Positions 50,907 to 60,286 are shown, counted from the stretch's first letter. The stretch is DNA of 64,000 nucleotides from JANQTF01 sp041741415 (GCA_041741415.1 JBGSKC010000036.1:1-64000); one strand, 5' to 3'. Program-made: numbers and translations. Notes: generated by a model not told the origin, from the sequence alone.

Positions 50907-50935
50907 AAGCTCCGCGGTATTCGTGGAGCTTTTTT
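50907..50935 (+). terminator. Rho-independent terminator before the PP2C-like gene
   Basis: A 10-bp stem (AAGCTCCGCG with CGTGGAGCTT, one G-U pair, loop GTATT) runs into six T. It ends the transcript of the SPOR genes and the 63-residue protein. Confidence 0.85.
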
Positions 50936-51037
50936 CATATGTTTACTGCTTGTAGTCCACGCGAATATTTACAATTTTGAAGCATCATTCCCAACTTTCC
51001 GGGATGAGTTCATTCCAGTCATTCAACCAAGTCCTTC

Positions 51038-53161
51038 ATGAAGGTGTACCTAAAGCAACCCAACTATCTCCACAAAAGAGGCGATAAGGAAGAAAATGAG
51101 GATTTCATTTTCCCTATCCCCGGGGATGTTTCTGCCGAATCAAGGCTGTTCATCGTGGCAGATGGAGACAAGGGCAGCAGCAAAGGCACCCAATCCCATG
51201 GCGGCGTTGCGGCGCAGTCTGTGGCCATGGGGTTTGCCAACCAATTCCTGAATTTACTCAAAGAAGGAGATGCCGATCAGGCATTTCTGGAGAGTTCGCT
51301 TACCTACGTTCAGGGAACATTGCTGAGTTATTTTGGCAAACGCAGCGAATACGAAGGAAGTAAGGCCTCTTTTTGCCTGCTCCATTTTGGCAGCAACAAA
51401 GCTTCCCTTGCCTGGGTGGGAGAAAGCCAGGTTTACTACTACAACAGCAAGCACAACACCATCCACAGCTCCAGCCAGTGGGAGGCAGACATGGAAAACC
51501 CGCAACGGAGCGCCTGGATTGATGGCCGGAGCCCCGTGCAGGTGCGCCATAAGTATTTTGCCCTTGAAGACCTCAATAATGACGATGTCTTCTTCCTTGC
51601 CAGCGGCGGCCTGAGCAATCACCTCGACCCCGCCAGCCTGAAATCCATTTTCCATAACGTGAACGTGGCCAAGGGCGGACCTGAAAAAATGCTCGCCGAG
51701 ATTGAGGACCTTATCCTCCCCGACCAGCAGAAAGAAGACCAGTCCTGCTACCTGGTTTCCATCGCTGCTGTGGGTATCGGCGCTAAGCCAGAAGCTGCCA
51801 CAGCAGAGGCAGCCTCAGCTTCTGGAAACAGCACCCCCCTCACTGAACCGGCCCCTGGCAGAGACCGGCTGGCACGGAGTCTTGGCTGGATATTCGGCGG
51901 AAGCCTGTTGGTGCTTCTTATCAGCCTGGTAGTGGTTGCCGCTTTGGAAAAAAATAGCAACCCTTTCAAAAATCTGGTCAAACAAAGCTCTGAGCACCTG
52001 CAAGCAGGAAGAGAAGCGAATCTTGACCAGGATTTTGGTAAAGGAAAAGATGAGTTCGATATGGCCCTTCACTTGCTGGACAGCGCCTCACAGCTCGCGA
52101 CCAAACCAGCAGAACTCGACCAGATCGATTCCATCCGAAAGGAGATTCATGCCTACCTCGCCATCTCACCTGCCTCGATTGACCTGAATGAAATACCTCT
52201 GGACCAGCTCACCCTCACTGCTGAGGAATATGTGAACGAGGGCAAGGAGTTTTTCGACAAAGGCAACATTATCTCTGCCTACCATTCATTCCGCAACGCC
52301 CAGCGACTGATGGAAGCAGGGAAGAGCGGCGATACGAAGCTTCCTGCCGACCTGGTAGCAGAAACCTTTATCCGGCTGGCCAATCAGCTGTACCTTCAAC
52401 CCAACCGCGACTGTCAGGTAGTAAACCAAGTGTACGACCGCGGTTTCCAGCTATACCCGGCGGCATCTAATGAAGGAGTGACCCTCCCCGAATGGGTTCA
52501 GACAGCAAGGATCAACCAGGGCTCGTGTACTGCCATTCTGGCCGAGCTTCAGCGGCGGACTGGTGACAGTACAGTTGTGCCGGCTAACAAACCCGCAGAT
52601 CAGCCTGTGGCCAGCGCCAGCAACCAGCGGAGCCGTTCATTGGCCCCTGCCAGCTCCTCCTCAACTTCCGGCCAACCTGCATCTCCGCGCACGAGCAGCC
52701 CTGCCACCAGCAACAGTCGCCTGGCTGCTCCCACCAGCAGTGCCGCTCCTGCTGTGCGCAGCGCCACCACAACGGCAACTGCTGCCCAGAAAAAAGCATT
52801 GAGCGAAGGCATGCGCCTGTATGAGGAGGCGAAAGCCAAAAATTCGCCTTACCTGTTCAAGGCCAGCGCCCAGCAATTTGAAAAAGCAGGCCCGGCTCTT
52901 GATGGTCCCGGAGCCTACTTGCTGGCCTACCTGTATCATCAGGGAGTCGGCGTTCAGGCCAATAGCACCAAAGCGCTGCAGTATGCCAAGCAATCTGCCC
53001 TGCAGCAATGGGCGGCCGGAGAGTATCTTTATGGTTTCCTGCTCCTGGAGCGCCAAAATCGCCGGGACACCCTCACGGCCATTTCCTCGCTCAAGCTTTC
53101 GGCCAATCAGCTGTATGTAGATGCAGTGAGAAAACTCCAGGACCTGGGTGTTTCCCCATGA
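51038..53161 (+). CDS. PP2C-like phosphatase domain, membrane helix and Sel1 repeats
   Basis: A 707-residue protein. Residues 1-245 have the PP2C (PPM) pattern: NED at 20-22, VADGDKGSSKG with Asp42, and GESQVYYY in place of the usual GDSRxY. The later motif DDVFFLASGGL has Gly190 where PP2C enzymes have a metal-binding Asp (SDG), and the last motif reads EDQS rather than DN, with Asp233 kept. So it may be inactive or altered. A membrane helix lies at about 285-305 (FGGSLLVLLISLVVVAAL). A helical TPR-like region, a Ser/Pro/Ala-rich linker and C-terminal Sel1-like repeats (GAYLLAYLYHQGVGVQANST) follow. Its stop overlaps the ATG of the TRAP small permease gene (ATGA). It could sense an envelope or transport signal; function is not established. 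Confidence 0.78.
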   Translation: MKVYLKQPNYLHKRGDKEENEDFIFPIPGDVSAESRLFIVADGDKGSSKGTQSHGGVAAQSVAMGFANQFLNLLKEGDADQAFLESSLTYVQGTLLSYFGKRSEYEGSKASFCLLHFGSNKASLAWVGESQVYYYNSKHNTIHSSSQWEADMENPQRSAWIDGRSPVQVRHKYFALEDLNNDDVFFLASGGLSNHLDPASLKSIFHNVNVAKGGPEKMLAEIEDLILPDQQKEDQSCYLVSIAAVGIGAKPEAATAEAASASGNSTPLTEPAPGRDRLARSLGWIFGGSLLVLLISLVVVAALEKNSNPFKNLVKQSSEHLQAGREANLDQDFGKGKDEFDMALHLLDSASQLATKPAELDQIDSIRKEIHAYLAISPASIDLNEIPLDQLTLTAEEYVNEGKEFFDKGNIISAYHSFRNAQRLMEAGKSGDTKLPADLVAETFIRLANQLYLQPNRDCQVVNQVYDRGFQLYPAASNEGVTLPEWVQTARINQGSCTAILAELQRRTGDSTVVPANKPADQPVASASNQRSRSLAPASSSSTSGQPASPRTSSPATSNSRLAAPTSSAAPAVRSATTTATAAQKKALSEGMRLYEEAKAKNSPYLFKASAQQFEKAGPALDGPGAYLLAYLYHQGVGVQANSTKALQYAKQSALQQWAAGEYLYGFLLLERQNRRDTLTAISSLKLSANQLYVDAVRKLQDLGVSP

Positions 53162-53709
53162 TTATGGTCGTGCTGATGGATCAGCTGGTGGAGCGGGTGG
53201 AGGCTGCCCTTGCCTGGATCGGGAAGGCGGCCTCCTGGCTCAACCCTTTGCTGGTCCTTCTCATCATCATAGAGGTAGTGGCCAGGTACTGGATGGCCAT
53301 GAGCTGGATTTGGCTGGGTGAACTAGAGTGGCATTTGTTTGCCCTGATGTTTCTGCTGGGCGCTTCCTACACCCTTCAGCACGACGGCCATGTGAGGGTG
53401 GATGTGCTGTACCAGCGATGGAGTCCAATAGCCAAAGCTTGGGTTAATTTGCTGGGCCATTTGTTCCTGCTCATTCCACTTTGCCTGTTTGTGATTCCTG
53501 TGGCCTGGGACTATTTTTTTACGGCCTGGACCCGGGGGGAATCATCCGGAGATCCCGGCGGCTTGCCAGCGATCTATCCGATTAAGTTCCTGATACCAGC
53601 AGCCTGGGTTTTACTGCTCACGCAAGCAGTGGCTTCGGCCTGGAAAGCAACCCAGGTGATATTTCCACGACCTGCCCCAGCCTCACCGGGTTCTTCCTCC
53701 GGCGTTTGA
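53158..53709 (+). CDS. TRAP transporter small permease (DctQ-like)
   Basis: A 183-residue protein with four hydrophobic helices (about 20-40, 48-70, 89-110 and 138-158), the size and layout of the DctQ subunit. Family-specific features are the WLGELEWHLFALMFLLGASY helix and the HDGHVRVDVLY loop. It forms the small membrane part of a TRAP transporter that takes up organic anions using a sodium or proton gradient. The start overlaps the PP2C-like stop (ATGA); a longer frame upstream is that gene read in another phase. The large permease starts 27 bases downstream. No binding-protein gene (DctP or TAXI) is nearby. Confidence 0.88.
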   Translation: MIMVVLMDQLVERVEAALAWIGKAASWLNPLLVLLIIIEVVARYWMAMSWIWLGELEWHLFALMFLLGASYTLQHDGHVRVDVLYQRWSPIAKAWVNLLGHLFLLIPLCLFVIPVAWDYFFTAWTRGESSGDPGGLPAIYPIKFLIPAAWVLLLTQAVASAWKATQVIFPRPAPASPGSSSGV

Positions 53710-53736
53710 CTCCCCTGACTACACAAGCAATTCCCA

Positions 53737-55116
53737 ATGGCACCCGGACTGGCTTTTCTGTTGTTTTTCCTCATTTTTCTGCTGGTGCTGAGCGGGTTTC
53801 CCGTGGCATTTGTATTGGGAGGTGCCTCCCTACTGTTCGGGTTGTTCACCCTGGATCCTCACTTCCTTGCCCTGATCCCCAGCCGGATGATGGGCATCAT
53901 GGCCAATCCCGTCTTGCTGGCCGTTCCGTTGTTTGTGTTCATGGGCCTGTTGCTCGAAAAATCGGGCCTTGCCCAACGAATGCTCGACACAATGGGCTTG
54001 TTATTTGGGCGGATGCGGGGCGGTCTGGCAATTTCAGTGGTGCTGGTAGGTGCCTTGCTGGCAGCCTCAACCGGCATTGTGGGCGCCACAGTCATTACCA
54101 TGGGCCTGATCAGCCTGCCGACCATGTTGCAGCGAAAATATCGACCGGGGCTGGCAGCTGGCACCATTGCAGCTTCGGGCACGCTGGGCCAGATCATTCC
54201 TCCTTCCATTGTGCTGGTGCTCCTGGGGTCGGTACTTCAGGTGGATGTGGGGACCTTGTTTAAAGGTGCCATAGTGCCGGGCATGATGTTGGTGGGGCTC
54301 TACATCCTTTATATCGCGGTCGTGTGCCGGATCAAGCCCTCGTGGGGTCCAGCGATCCCGGCAAAGGAATTAGGCGAATTTTGGCAGCAGCCATGGCGGG
54401 GAGTTCTCAGGCAAATCAGCAGCGCCTTTTTGCTGCCCATTGCCCTGATTCTTGCAGTACTGGGCAGCATTTTTACCGGCATTGCCTCCCCAACCGAAGC
54501 AGCGGCAGTCGGGGCATTTGGCGCATTCCTCCTCATTTTCGCAACACCGCGAAAGGAAGGGGAAAGCAGAAAGTTAATTGAACTGCTGCGCGACGTTTCC
54601 AGGCAAACCACCCGCATCAGTGCGATGGTGTTCTTTATCATGATCGGTGCAGGGATTTTCACCTTGGTTTTCAGGCAATTAGGCGGAGAGATCTACCTCA
54701 CCTCCCTCGTGCTGAAGGCAGGCCTCAGCCCGGTAATGTTCCTCGTTCTGGTGATGCTGATCATGTTTGTAGCGGGGTTTTTCATCGATTTTATCGAGAT
54801 CATCTACATCATTGTTCCCATTGCAGCCCCGATTTTCAGGCAAATGGTCGCGCTGGAAGATCCCTTGTTTGAAGGAACCGTAGTAGGAACGGAGCAAATG
54901 GGCATGTTGTGGATTGGAATTTTGATGGCAATGAATTTGCAAACCTCCTTTCTCACCCCTCCCTTTGGCTTTGCGTTATTTTACCTTAAAGGCGTGGCAC
55001 CTCCCACCCTGCGCACCCGCGACCTTTACCTTGGCATCATTCCCTTCATTCTCATCCAGGTGGGGGTGCTGGCCATGTTAATTCTTTTTCCCTCTATTGC
55101 ATTTTTTTGGATGTAA
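53737..55116 (+). CDS. TRAP transporter large permease (DctM-like)
   Basis: A 459-residue protein with about 12 membrane helices. It matches the DctM family: GFPVAFVLGGASLLFG near the start, FVFMGLLLEKSGLAQRML, and the paired GAL-A-STGIVGATVITMGLIS and GTLGQIIPPSIVLVLLG segments that form the transport core. The insert with FAGFFIDFIEIIYIIVPI and LWIGILMAMNLQTSFLTPPF is typical of the mannitol/chloroaromatic-type branch. Together with DctQ it makes up the membrane unit of a TRAP carrier. The substrate is unknown. The chorismate synthase gene follows after 38 bases. Confidence 0.92.
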   Translation: MAPGLAFLLFFLIFLLVLSGFPVAFVLGGASLLFGLFTLDPHFLALIPSRMMGIMANPVLLAVPLFVFMGLLLEKSGLAQRMLDTMGLLFGRMRGGLAISVVLVGALLAASTGIVGATVITMGLISLPTMLQRKYRPGLAAGTIAASGTLGQIIPPSIVLVLLGSVLQVDVGTLFKGAIVPGMMLVGLYILYIAVVCRIKPSWGPAIPAKELGEFWQQPWRGVLRQISSAFLLPIALILAVLGSIFTGIASPTEAAAVGAFGAFLLIFATPRKEGESRKLIELLRDVSRQTTRISAMVFFIMIGAGIFTLVFRQLGGEIYLTSLVLKAGLSPVMFLVLVMLIMFVAGFFIDFIEIIYIIVPIAAPIFRQMVALEDPLFEGTVVGTEQMGMLWIGILMAMNLQTSFLTPPFGFALFYLKGVAPPTLRTRDLYLGIIPFILIQVGVLAMLILFPSIAFFWM

Positions 55117-55154
55117 TGCGGCCACAAGCCAGCCTGTCCCAACACAAAACACAG

Positions 55155-56294
55155 ATGCTCAACACTGAAGGACATATTTTCCGATTTACCACCTTTGGCG
55201 AATCGCACGGTGCAGGGATTGGCGTGGTGGTGGATGGCGTACCTGCAGGGCTAAGGCTGGACCTTGCCCAAATCCAGGCAGAGCTGGACAAGCGGCGGCC
55301 CGGCACAAGCCGCATCACTACCCAACGCAAGGAAAGCGACCGGTTTGAGCTGCTTTCCGGCTTTTTCGACGACAAAACGACCGGTACTCCACTGGGCTTC
55401 TGGGTGGCCAATGAGCAGGCCCGATCGGGCGACTACGACCACATCGCACGGGCATTTCGGCCTTCTCATGCAGATTTTACCTACCAGGCCAAATTTGGCT
55501 TCCGCGACTATCGCGGCGGAGGGCGCTCCTCGGCGCGGGAAACCATCGGCAGGGTGATTGCAGGCGCAGTTGCCAGGCAGCTGCTCGCAACAGTTACCAA
55601 TATCCGCATCGAAGCCTGGGTGGAGCAAATTCATCACATTGAGCTGGGCTATGTGCCGGGAGAGATCCGGTTTGATACCGACGCCGCACGTGCGGTTGGC
55701 TGCCCTGACCCGACTGTTGCAGAGCAGATGTTTCAGCACATCGATGCCATCCGAAAGGCTGGCGACTCTGTGGGAGGCGTGATTGCCTGCAGGGCCACCG
55801 GGATGCCGGCTGGCCTCGGCGAGCCCATCTACGGCAAACTCGACGCCCGGCTGGCTTCCGCCATGCTCGGTATCAACGCCGTGAAGGGGTTTGAAATCGG
55901 AAGCGGCTTCGGGGGAACCCGGATGAAGGGCTCCGAGCATAACGATACTTTTCTCAATCACGAGGGGATAATCAGGACCAAAACCAACCACTCAGGCGGC
56001 GTCCAGGGAGGGATTTCGAACGGAGAGGACATTTTCTTCCGGGTGGCATTCAAACCCACCGCTACCATCATGCAGCCCGTGGAAACAGTAGACGAACAGG
56101 GCCAGCCGATCACCCTGCCGGCCAAGGGGCGGCATGACCCCTGCGTGGTGCCAAGGGCTGTTCCGATCGTTGAGGCTATGTGTGCCACTGTGCTTGCAGA
56201 TCTGCTTTTGCTGCACCGAAGCAAAACATTTTCTTCCCTTTTTCCTTCTGACAAGGAAGGGGAAAATAATCAACCCTCGCATTTCCTCCCTTAG
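55155..56294 (+). CDS. aroC: Chorismate synthase
   Basis: A 379-residue chorismate synthase. I chose the ATG at MLNTEGHIFRFTTFGESHG, since the family starts in this way; an ATG 48 bases upstream adds extra residues. All three signature regions are present: GESHGAGIGVVVDG near the N-terminus, RDYRGGGRSSARETI (about 120-134), and HSGGVQGGISNGEDI. RRPGTSRITTQRKESD is the FMN and substrate-binding loop. It converts 5-enolpyruvylshikimate-3-phosphate to chorismate with reduced FMN, the last shikimate pathway step. The last 20 residues (SLFPSDKEGENNQPS) are a variable tail. Other shikimate genes are not near. RseP follows after 41 bases. Confidence 0.96.
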   Translation: MLNTEGHIFRFTTFGESHGAGIGVVVDGVPAGLRLDLAQIQAELDKRRPGTSRITTQRKESDRFELLSGFFDDKTTGTPLGFWVANEQARSGDYDHIARAFRPSHADFTYQAKFGFRDYRGGGRSSARETIGRVIAGAVARQLLATVTNIRIEAWVEQIHHIELGYVPGEIRFDTDAARAVGCPDPTVAEQMFQHIDAIRKAGDSVGGVIACRATGMPAGLGEPIYGKLDARLASAMLGINAVKGFEIGSGFGGTRMKGSEHNDTFLNHEGIIRTKTNHSGGVQGGISNGEDIFFRVAFKPTATIMQPVETVDEQGQPITLPAKGRHDPCVVPRAVPIVEAMCATVLADLLLLHRSKTFSSLFPSDKEGENNQPSHFLP

Positions 56295-56335
56295 CGCTTA
56301 GGTCGTACCTTTACTTGCTAACTTTAATCAACCGA

Positions 56336-57814
56336 ATGAGCTCCGAACGAAATAAAAGCTTCCTCCGACTTGGCATCATTGCTGGTATTGTGCTGCTGGC
56401 CTTGTTGGTGGGGCAACTGACCGGCTACCTTAGCGAGGTTCTCAATGTGATGGTTTCCATTGGCCTGGTGCTGATCGGCATCACGATTCTTGTGACGGTC
56501 CACGAACTTGGCCACTTCCTCACTGCGAAAGCATTCGGGATGCGGGTGGAAACCTTCTCCATTGGCTTCCCGCCCAAGTTGTTCAGCTTTAAGCGCGGCG
56601 AAACCGAGTACCAGATCGGAGCAACCCCACTGGGAGGATTTGTCAAAATCTCCGGCATCATCGACGAATCGATGGATACTGCCCACCTCGGCCAGGCTCC
56701 TGAGCCCTATGAGTTCCGGGCAAAACCAGTTTGGCAGCGCTTGATCGTGATGACCGGTGGCGTGATCATGAACGTGATCCTTGCCGTTCTCATTTTTACC
56801 GGGATCAAATATGCCTATCCAGATGTGAAGCTGCCTATCAGCGAGGTCAGATATGGCATCGACGCCAGCGCTGAAATCAACACCCTCGGCCACATCATCG
56901 GGTTCCAAACCGGCGACTCGCTGGTTTCATTCATGGGAAAAAAGCCCGCTTTCTTTGAAGAGTGGAAAAACCAGGGCAACCTGATCGAAGATGGCGCCTA
57001 TTACGAGGTGATGAGAAACGGCCAACTGGTCCGCCTGGAAGTGCCTGCCAATGCACAGAACTACTTTAACCACGACACCATTTCCGGCTTCCTTTTCAGG
57101 GCTGATATGCCTGCTGTTCTTGATGTGGTCGACTCACTGCGCGACCCCAAGACCAACCGCGGTGTGCAGGCCCTGCCCGCTTTCGCCGCTGGCATGCAAA
57201 CTGGCGACCAGATCATTGCTATCGACTCGCAGGAGATTCGTTTGTTCAGCCAGCTAAGGGCCAATTTACAAAACAAGCAGAACCAAACCATTCAGGTTCA
57301 GGCGCTCCGCGACAGCGATACCCTCACCTTTGCCATCCAAACTGACTCTCTGGGCCGCCTTGGCGTTAACCCTGACGAATTGGGTTTCTTCCGTTATGAC
57401 ACCATTCATTACAGCCTAGGGCAATCGCTGGCTCAGGGTCCAAAGGATGCCTACCATGTGCTGATTACCAACATCCGGGGCATGAAGAAAATGTTCCGGA
57501 AGGATGTGGATGCGTCAAAATCGGTGATGGGGCCCATCCAGATCGCAAATGTTTATCGCCAGGCCTCCCTGCTGGGCGGTTTGCGGGGGTTTTTGAGCCT
57601 GACAGCCGCCCTTAGCATGGTGCTTGCCTTCGTGAACATCCTGCCGATCCCGGCCCTCGACGGTGGTCATGTGCTGTTCCTGCTCATCGAGGCTGTGACC
57701 CGCAGAGAGCCTTCCGTGAAGGTGCGAATCTGGGCGCAGCAAATCGGCATGATTTTCATTCTCGGCCTGATGCTGCTCATCCTGTTCAACGACTTCTTTC
57801 AGGTCACGAGCTGA
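56336..57814 (+). CDS. rseP: RIP zinc metalloprotease RseP (site-2 protease)
   Basis: A 492-residue intramembrane protease. Membrane helices lie at about 13-33 and 40-62; the zinc motif HELGH (His56-Glu57, His60) sits in the second, and the third zinc ligand comes from NILPIPALDGGH near 440. Between them are two PDZ-like regions (IIGFQTGDSLVSFMGKKPAF and AFAAGMQTGDQIIAIDSQEI). The enzyme cleaves membrane-spanning anti-sigma factors or leftover signal peptides inside the membrane to trigger envelope stress signalling. The ATG (MSSERNKSF) fits better than the TTG seven codons upstream. Dxr and BamA, frequent neighbours in other phyla, are absent. Confidence 0.94.
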   Translation: MSSERNKSFLRLGIIAGIVLLALLVGQLTGYLSEVLNVMVSIGLVLIGITILVTVHELGHFLTAKAFGMRVETFSIGFPPKLFSFKRGETEYQIGATPLGGFVKISGIIDESMDTAHLGQAPEPYEFRAKPVWQRLIVMTGGVIMNVILAVLIFTGIKYAYPDVKLPISEVRYGIDASAEINTLGHIIGFQTGDSLVSFMGKKPAFFEEWKNQGNLIEDGAYYEVMRNGQLVRLEVPANAQNYFNHDTISGFLFRADMPAVLDVVDSLRDPKTNRGVQALPAFAAGMQTGDQIIAIDSQEIRLFSQLRANLQNKQNQTIQVQALRDSDTLTFAIQTDSLGRLGVNPDELGFFRYDTIHYSLGQSLAQGPKDAYHVLITNIRGMKKMFRKDVDASKSVMGPIQIANVYRQASLLGGLRGFLSLTAALSMVLAFVNILPIPALDGGHVLFLLIEAVTRREPSVKVRIWAQQIGMIFILGLMLLILFNDFFQVTS

Positions 57815-57908
57815 TCACAATCCTATCGGTTTCTCACAATTGAGAGAAAAATTTTCCCCTCCAACGTATCGGTCCTGGTTGGCGTCTGGGAGGAAAAACA
57901 ATACTCAC

Positions 57909-58331
57909 ATGAACCTCCGTTTGATCAGTTTGATGGTTGGGGTCCTGGCCCTGCTCTCCTCTTGCAAGGATTTAACCCAATTCGAGCTTTATCCCGAACT
58001 CACTGAAGGCACCTGGCGCCTTGTTTCTCAGGAATTGTCTAACGGGACCAATGCAGACACCTGCTGGGTTGACGACAACATGATTTTCGAAGAGGAGGGC
58101 GATTTTCAGCGCACTTACGGGACCTGCAGAGACGCAGGCCAGGAAGATGCCACAGGAAGGTGGACATTTCGCAAAGGCGGCGATGAACTGGTAGTAAAAA
58201 TGAAAGCGCGTGTTCAGGGGGCCCGGGCTCTTTGGACCCATGAATTTGAAGCAACCGTTTCACAAGACACCTTGGTTCTGCTGGAAAGTTTCGAAGACGG
58301 CACAGACCGGTATGTGCTGGTGAGAGAATAA
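57909..58331 (+). CDS. Small lipocalin-like lipoprotein
   Basis: A 140-residue lipoprotein: MNLRLISLMVGVLALLSSC gives a lipobox with Cys19. The mature part is compact and beta-rich with GTWRLVSQEL near the N-terminus, as in lipocalin-like proteins (Gly-x-Trp strand), followed by DNMIFEEEGDFQRTYGTC, GRWTFRKGGDELVVKM and a final YVLVRE strand. A free-standing barrel of about 120 residues agrees with the DUF4923/lipocalin-like group; a binding role for a small hydrophobic molecule is inference. The start was moved past an upstream in-frame codon, as it makes a signal peptide. It lies 94 bases after rseP. Confidence 0.72.
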   Translation: MNLRLISLMVGVLALLSSCKDLTQFELYPELTEGTWRLVSQELSNGTNADTCWVDDNMIFEEEGDFQRTYGTCRDAGQEDATGRWTFRKGGDELVVKMKARVQGARALWTHEFEATVSQDTLVLLESFEDGTDRYVLVRE

Positions 58332-58400
58332 GCAGGGCATTCATTTTGCGTTTTTCCCGGGGTGGCTTTTTCCTAATTTGCTCCGGTGAAGGAAACTTAC

Positions 58401-60275
58401 ATGATCCAATTGCCGCGTTCAATCGCCTTGCTGGCTCTGCTGGCCTGGGCTCCCTCCGTTTGGTCTCAAGTCATGCTGGATACCGATGAAGGCGTTCGAC
58501 AACGACTCAAGGTGCGTTCAGCTGAGCTGGCCCTTCGCAGCGGGCTGCCAGACACCCTTCAAATTGGACCGAGCAGCCCCTTTTTCGATGATTTTTCCAC
58601 CGTTGGCGACTTTGCCTTGCCCGATACCCAGGTTTGGTTCATTCCCGATGAGGATTTTCGTGCGCCAATGGTGGTGAGAAATGCCGCAAAGGCCGCTCCT
58701 ACCCCCGGTGTGGTTCGCCTGGATGGTCTTCGGCGAAGCGGCATTCCTTACGAAACGCTGCTTGCTCTGCGTGGAAAAGCCGACAGGCTGGTGTCGCATT
58801 TGCTCGATTTCCAAGGCCAGGGGCCAGCCTCCAACCTGTGGTTTTACGCCTATGTAGAGGCAGGTGGATTAGGCGAATTACCCGAATCCAACGACAGCCT
58901 TGCCTTTAGCCTTGTGCTACCCAACGACACCTTCCGGCTGGCCACCCTCGGAGGCACCCAGGCCAATGGCGGTGGATGGATTGCCATTCCGCTCGACCAG
59001 GCCCCTTATTTTGGTGGATTGGCTCAGTTGGTCATTGAAAACGACGGCTCCCTCAACGGCTTGCTCGATGTGTGGCTGGTGGATTATGTGTACATCGGCA
59101 CTGAATGGCCCGGAGGCGTAGCCAACCTCGACGAGCAAGGCCCGGAGCGGTTGCTCTCCAGCCCGCTGGAGCCCTATTTCCAACTGCCATTCCGGCTGTA
59201 TGAGTTGGTTCCCGGATGGCAAACAGGATATGAGGTGAGGGTGCGGCAAAATGCAGCAGTACCTTTTTCCGGCACCTTACACGGCGAATGGACCGGCCCA
59301 AATAACGGCCTTTCTTCCCCATTTTTCGATGATGTTGCAGTGAATGTTCCAGCTTCGGGGAGTCAAACAGCCTCCCTGGGCCCTTATGCATGGCAGGCTA
59401 CAGCCGAACAAGGAACCTGGCGGGCGACGCATTATTTGACGGGGAACAACGACGCCAGGGCGCTGAACGATACCCTCCACACCGACATTCGGCTGGACTC
59501 CCTGTGGGGATATGACGATGGAATTGCAGACAGAACTTTTGGCTTGAACAAATCTACCGGGTTCGGGCTGAGATTTGATTTGCCCCAGCCCGATACCGCC
59601 ACGGCTGTTTGGATACAATTTGTGCCGACCGTGAATGTGAATGGGGTGAATGGAAAAATTACTTACCTCGACGGAAAAGTGTTCCGGCTTAGGATCTGGA
59701 ACCAGGCCCACCCCGACAGCTTCATTGTGGAGCAGGTAGCGGGGTCAAATGTGGCCTATGGTGGCTTTGTTCGCTTTCCTTTGCAAAAGCCGCTGGTGTT
59801 GCCTCCTACCTGCTGGGTAGGGTTGCAGCAAATGGATGAAATCCCCATTGGGATCGGGTATGACCAGAGCTTTGACCGCGATGCCTGGACGTATTGGGAT
59901 TCGGCGGGCCAGTGGATCCAGACCCGGCTTGATGGCGTGCCAATGGTTCGCCTGGAATTACAGGGAAGCCCTTCGAAGGTGGTGTTGGCGACACCCGACC
60001 CGCTGTTGCAGGACAAACCCAGGCTGTTGACTAATCCGGTGGCAGCAGGCAGCCACGCAACGATCCTCATGCCTTCATCCTGCAGACAATATCGCGCGAC
60101 TCTGTTTCACCTGGACGGAAGGGAAGTGTATCGCTGGGAGAACGAAACAGCCGGGGCCGAGCGCCTGCTACCCATGCCTGCCGGGTTATCGCCGGGGTTG
60201 TTTTTTTTGAAACATGAGTGGGAAATCAATGGTGAAACAAGGAATATTACCGAGCGATTACTGTTGACCCCTTAG
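58401..60275 (+). CDS. T9SS-type secreted protein of unknown function
   Basis: A 624-residue secreted protein. From the ATG, MIQLPRSIALLALLAWAPSVWSQ is a signal peptide; a GTG 15 bases upstream (MKETYM...) is an alternative. The body is beta-rich with recurring FFDDF and PFFDDVAVN elements and carbohydrate-binding-like modules (ASNLWFYAYVEAGG, QQMDEIPIGIGYDQS). The C-terminal 75 residues have a beta-sandwich ending LPMPAGLSPGLFFLKHEWEI and ITERLLLTP, a divergent T9SS type A sorting domain. No enzymatic motif is visible. It is probably a surface or secreted structural protein. The bshB1 gene follows after 11 bases, so the two may be on one transcript. Confidence 0.75.
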   Translation: MIQLPRSIALLALLAWAPSVWSQVMLDTDEGVRQRLKVRSAELALRSGLPDTLQIGPSSPFFDDFSTVGDFALPDTQVWFIPDEDFRAPMVVRNAAKAAPTPGVVRLDGLRRSGIPYETLLALRGKADRLVSHLLDFQGQGPASNLWFYAYVEAGGLGELPESNDSLAFSLVLPNDTFRLATLGGTQANGGGWIAIPLDQAPYFGGLAQLVIENDGSLNGLLDVWLVDYVYIGTEWPGGVANLDEQGPERLLSSPLEPYFQLPFRLYELVPGWQTGYEVRVRQNAAVPFSGTLHGEWTGPNNGLSSPFFDDVAVNVPASGSQTASLGPYAWQATAEQGTWRATHYLTGNNDARALNDTLHTDIRLDSLWGYDDGIADRTFGLNKSTGFGLRFDLPQPDTATAVWIQFVPTVNVNGVNGKITYLDGKVFRLRIWNQAHPDSFIVEQVAGSNVAYGGFVRFPLQKPLVLPPTCWVGLQQMDEIPIGIGYDQSFDRDAWTYWDSAGQWIQTRLDGVPMVRLELQGSPSKVVLATPDPLLQDKPRLLTNPVAAGSHATILMPSSCRQYRATLFHLDGREVYRWENETAGAERLLPMPAGLSPGLFFLKHEWEINGETRNITERLLLTP

Positions 60276-60286
60276 GAAGAGATTTC

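Noticed and set aside
53008..53157. N-terminal extension of the TRAP small permease
   Set aside because: It is the PP2C-like gene in another phase; the ATGA overlap gives the natural start.
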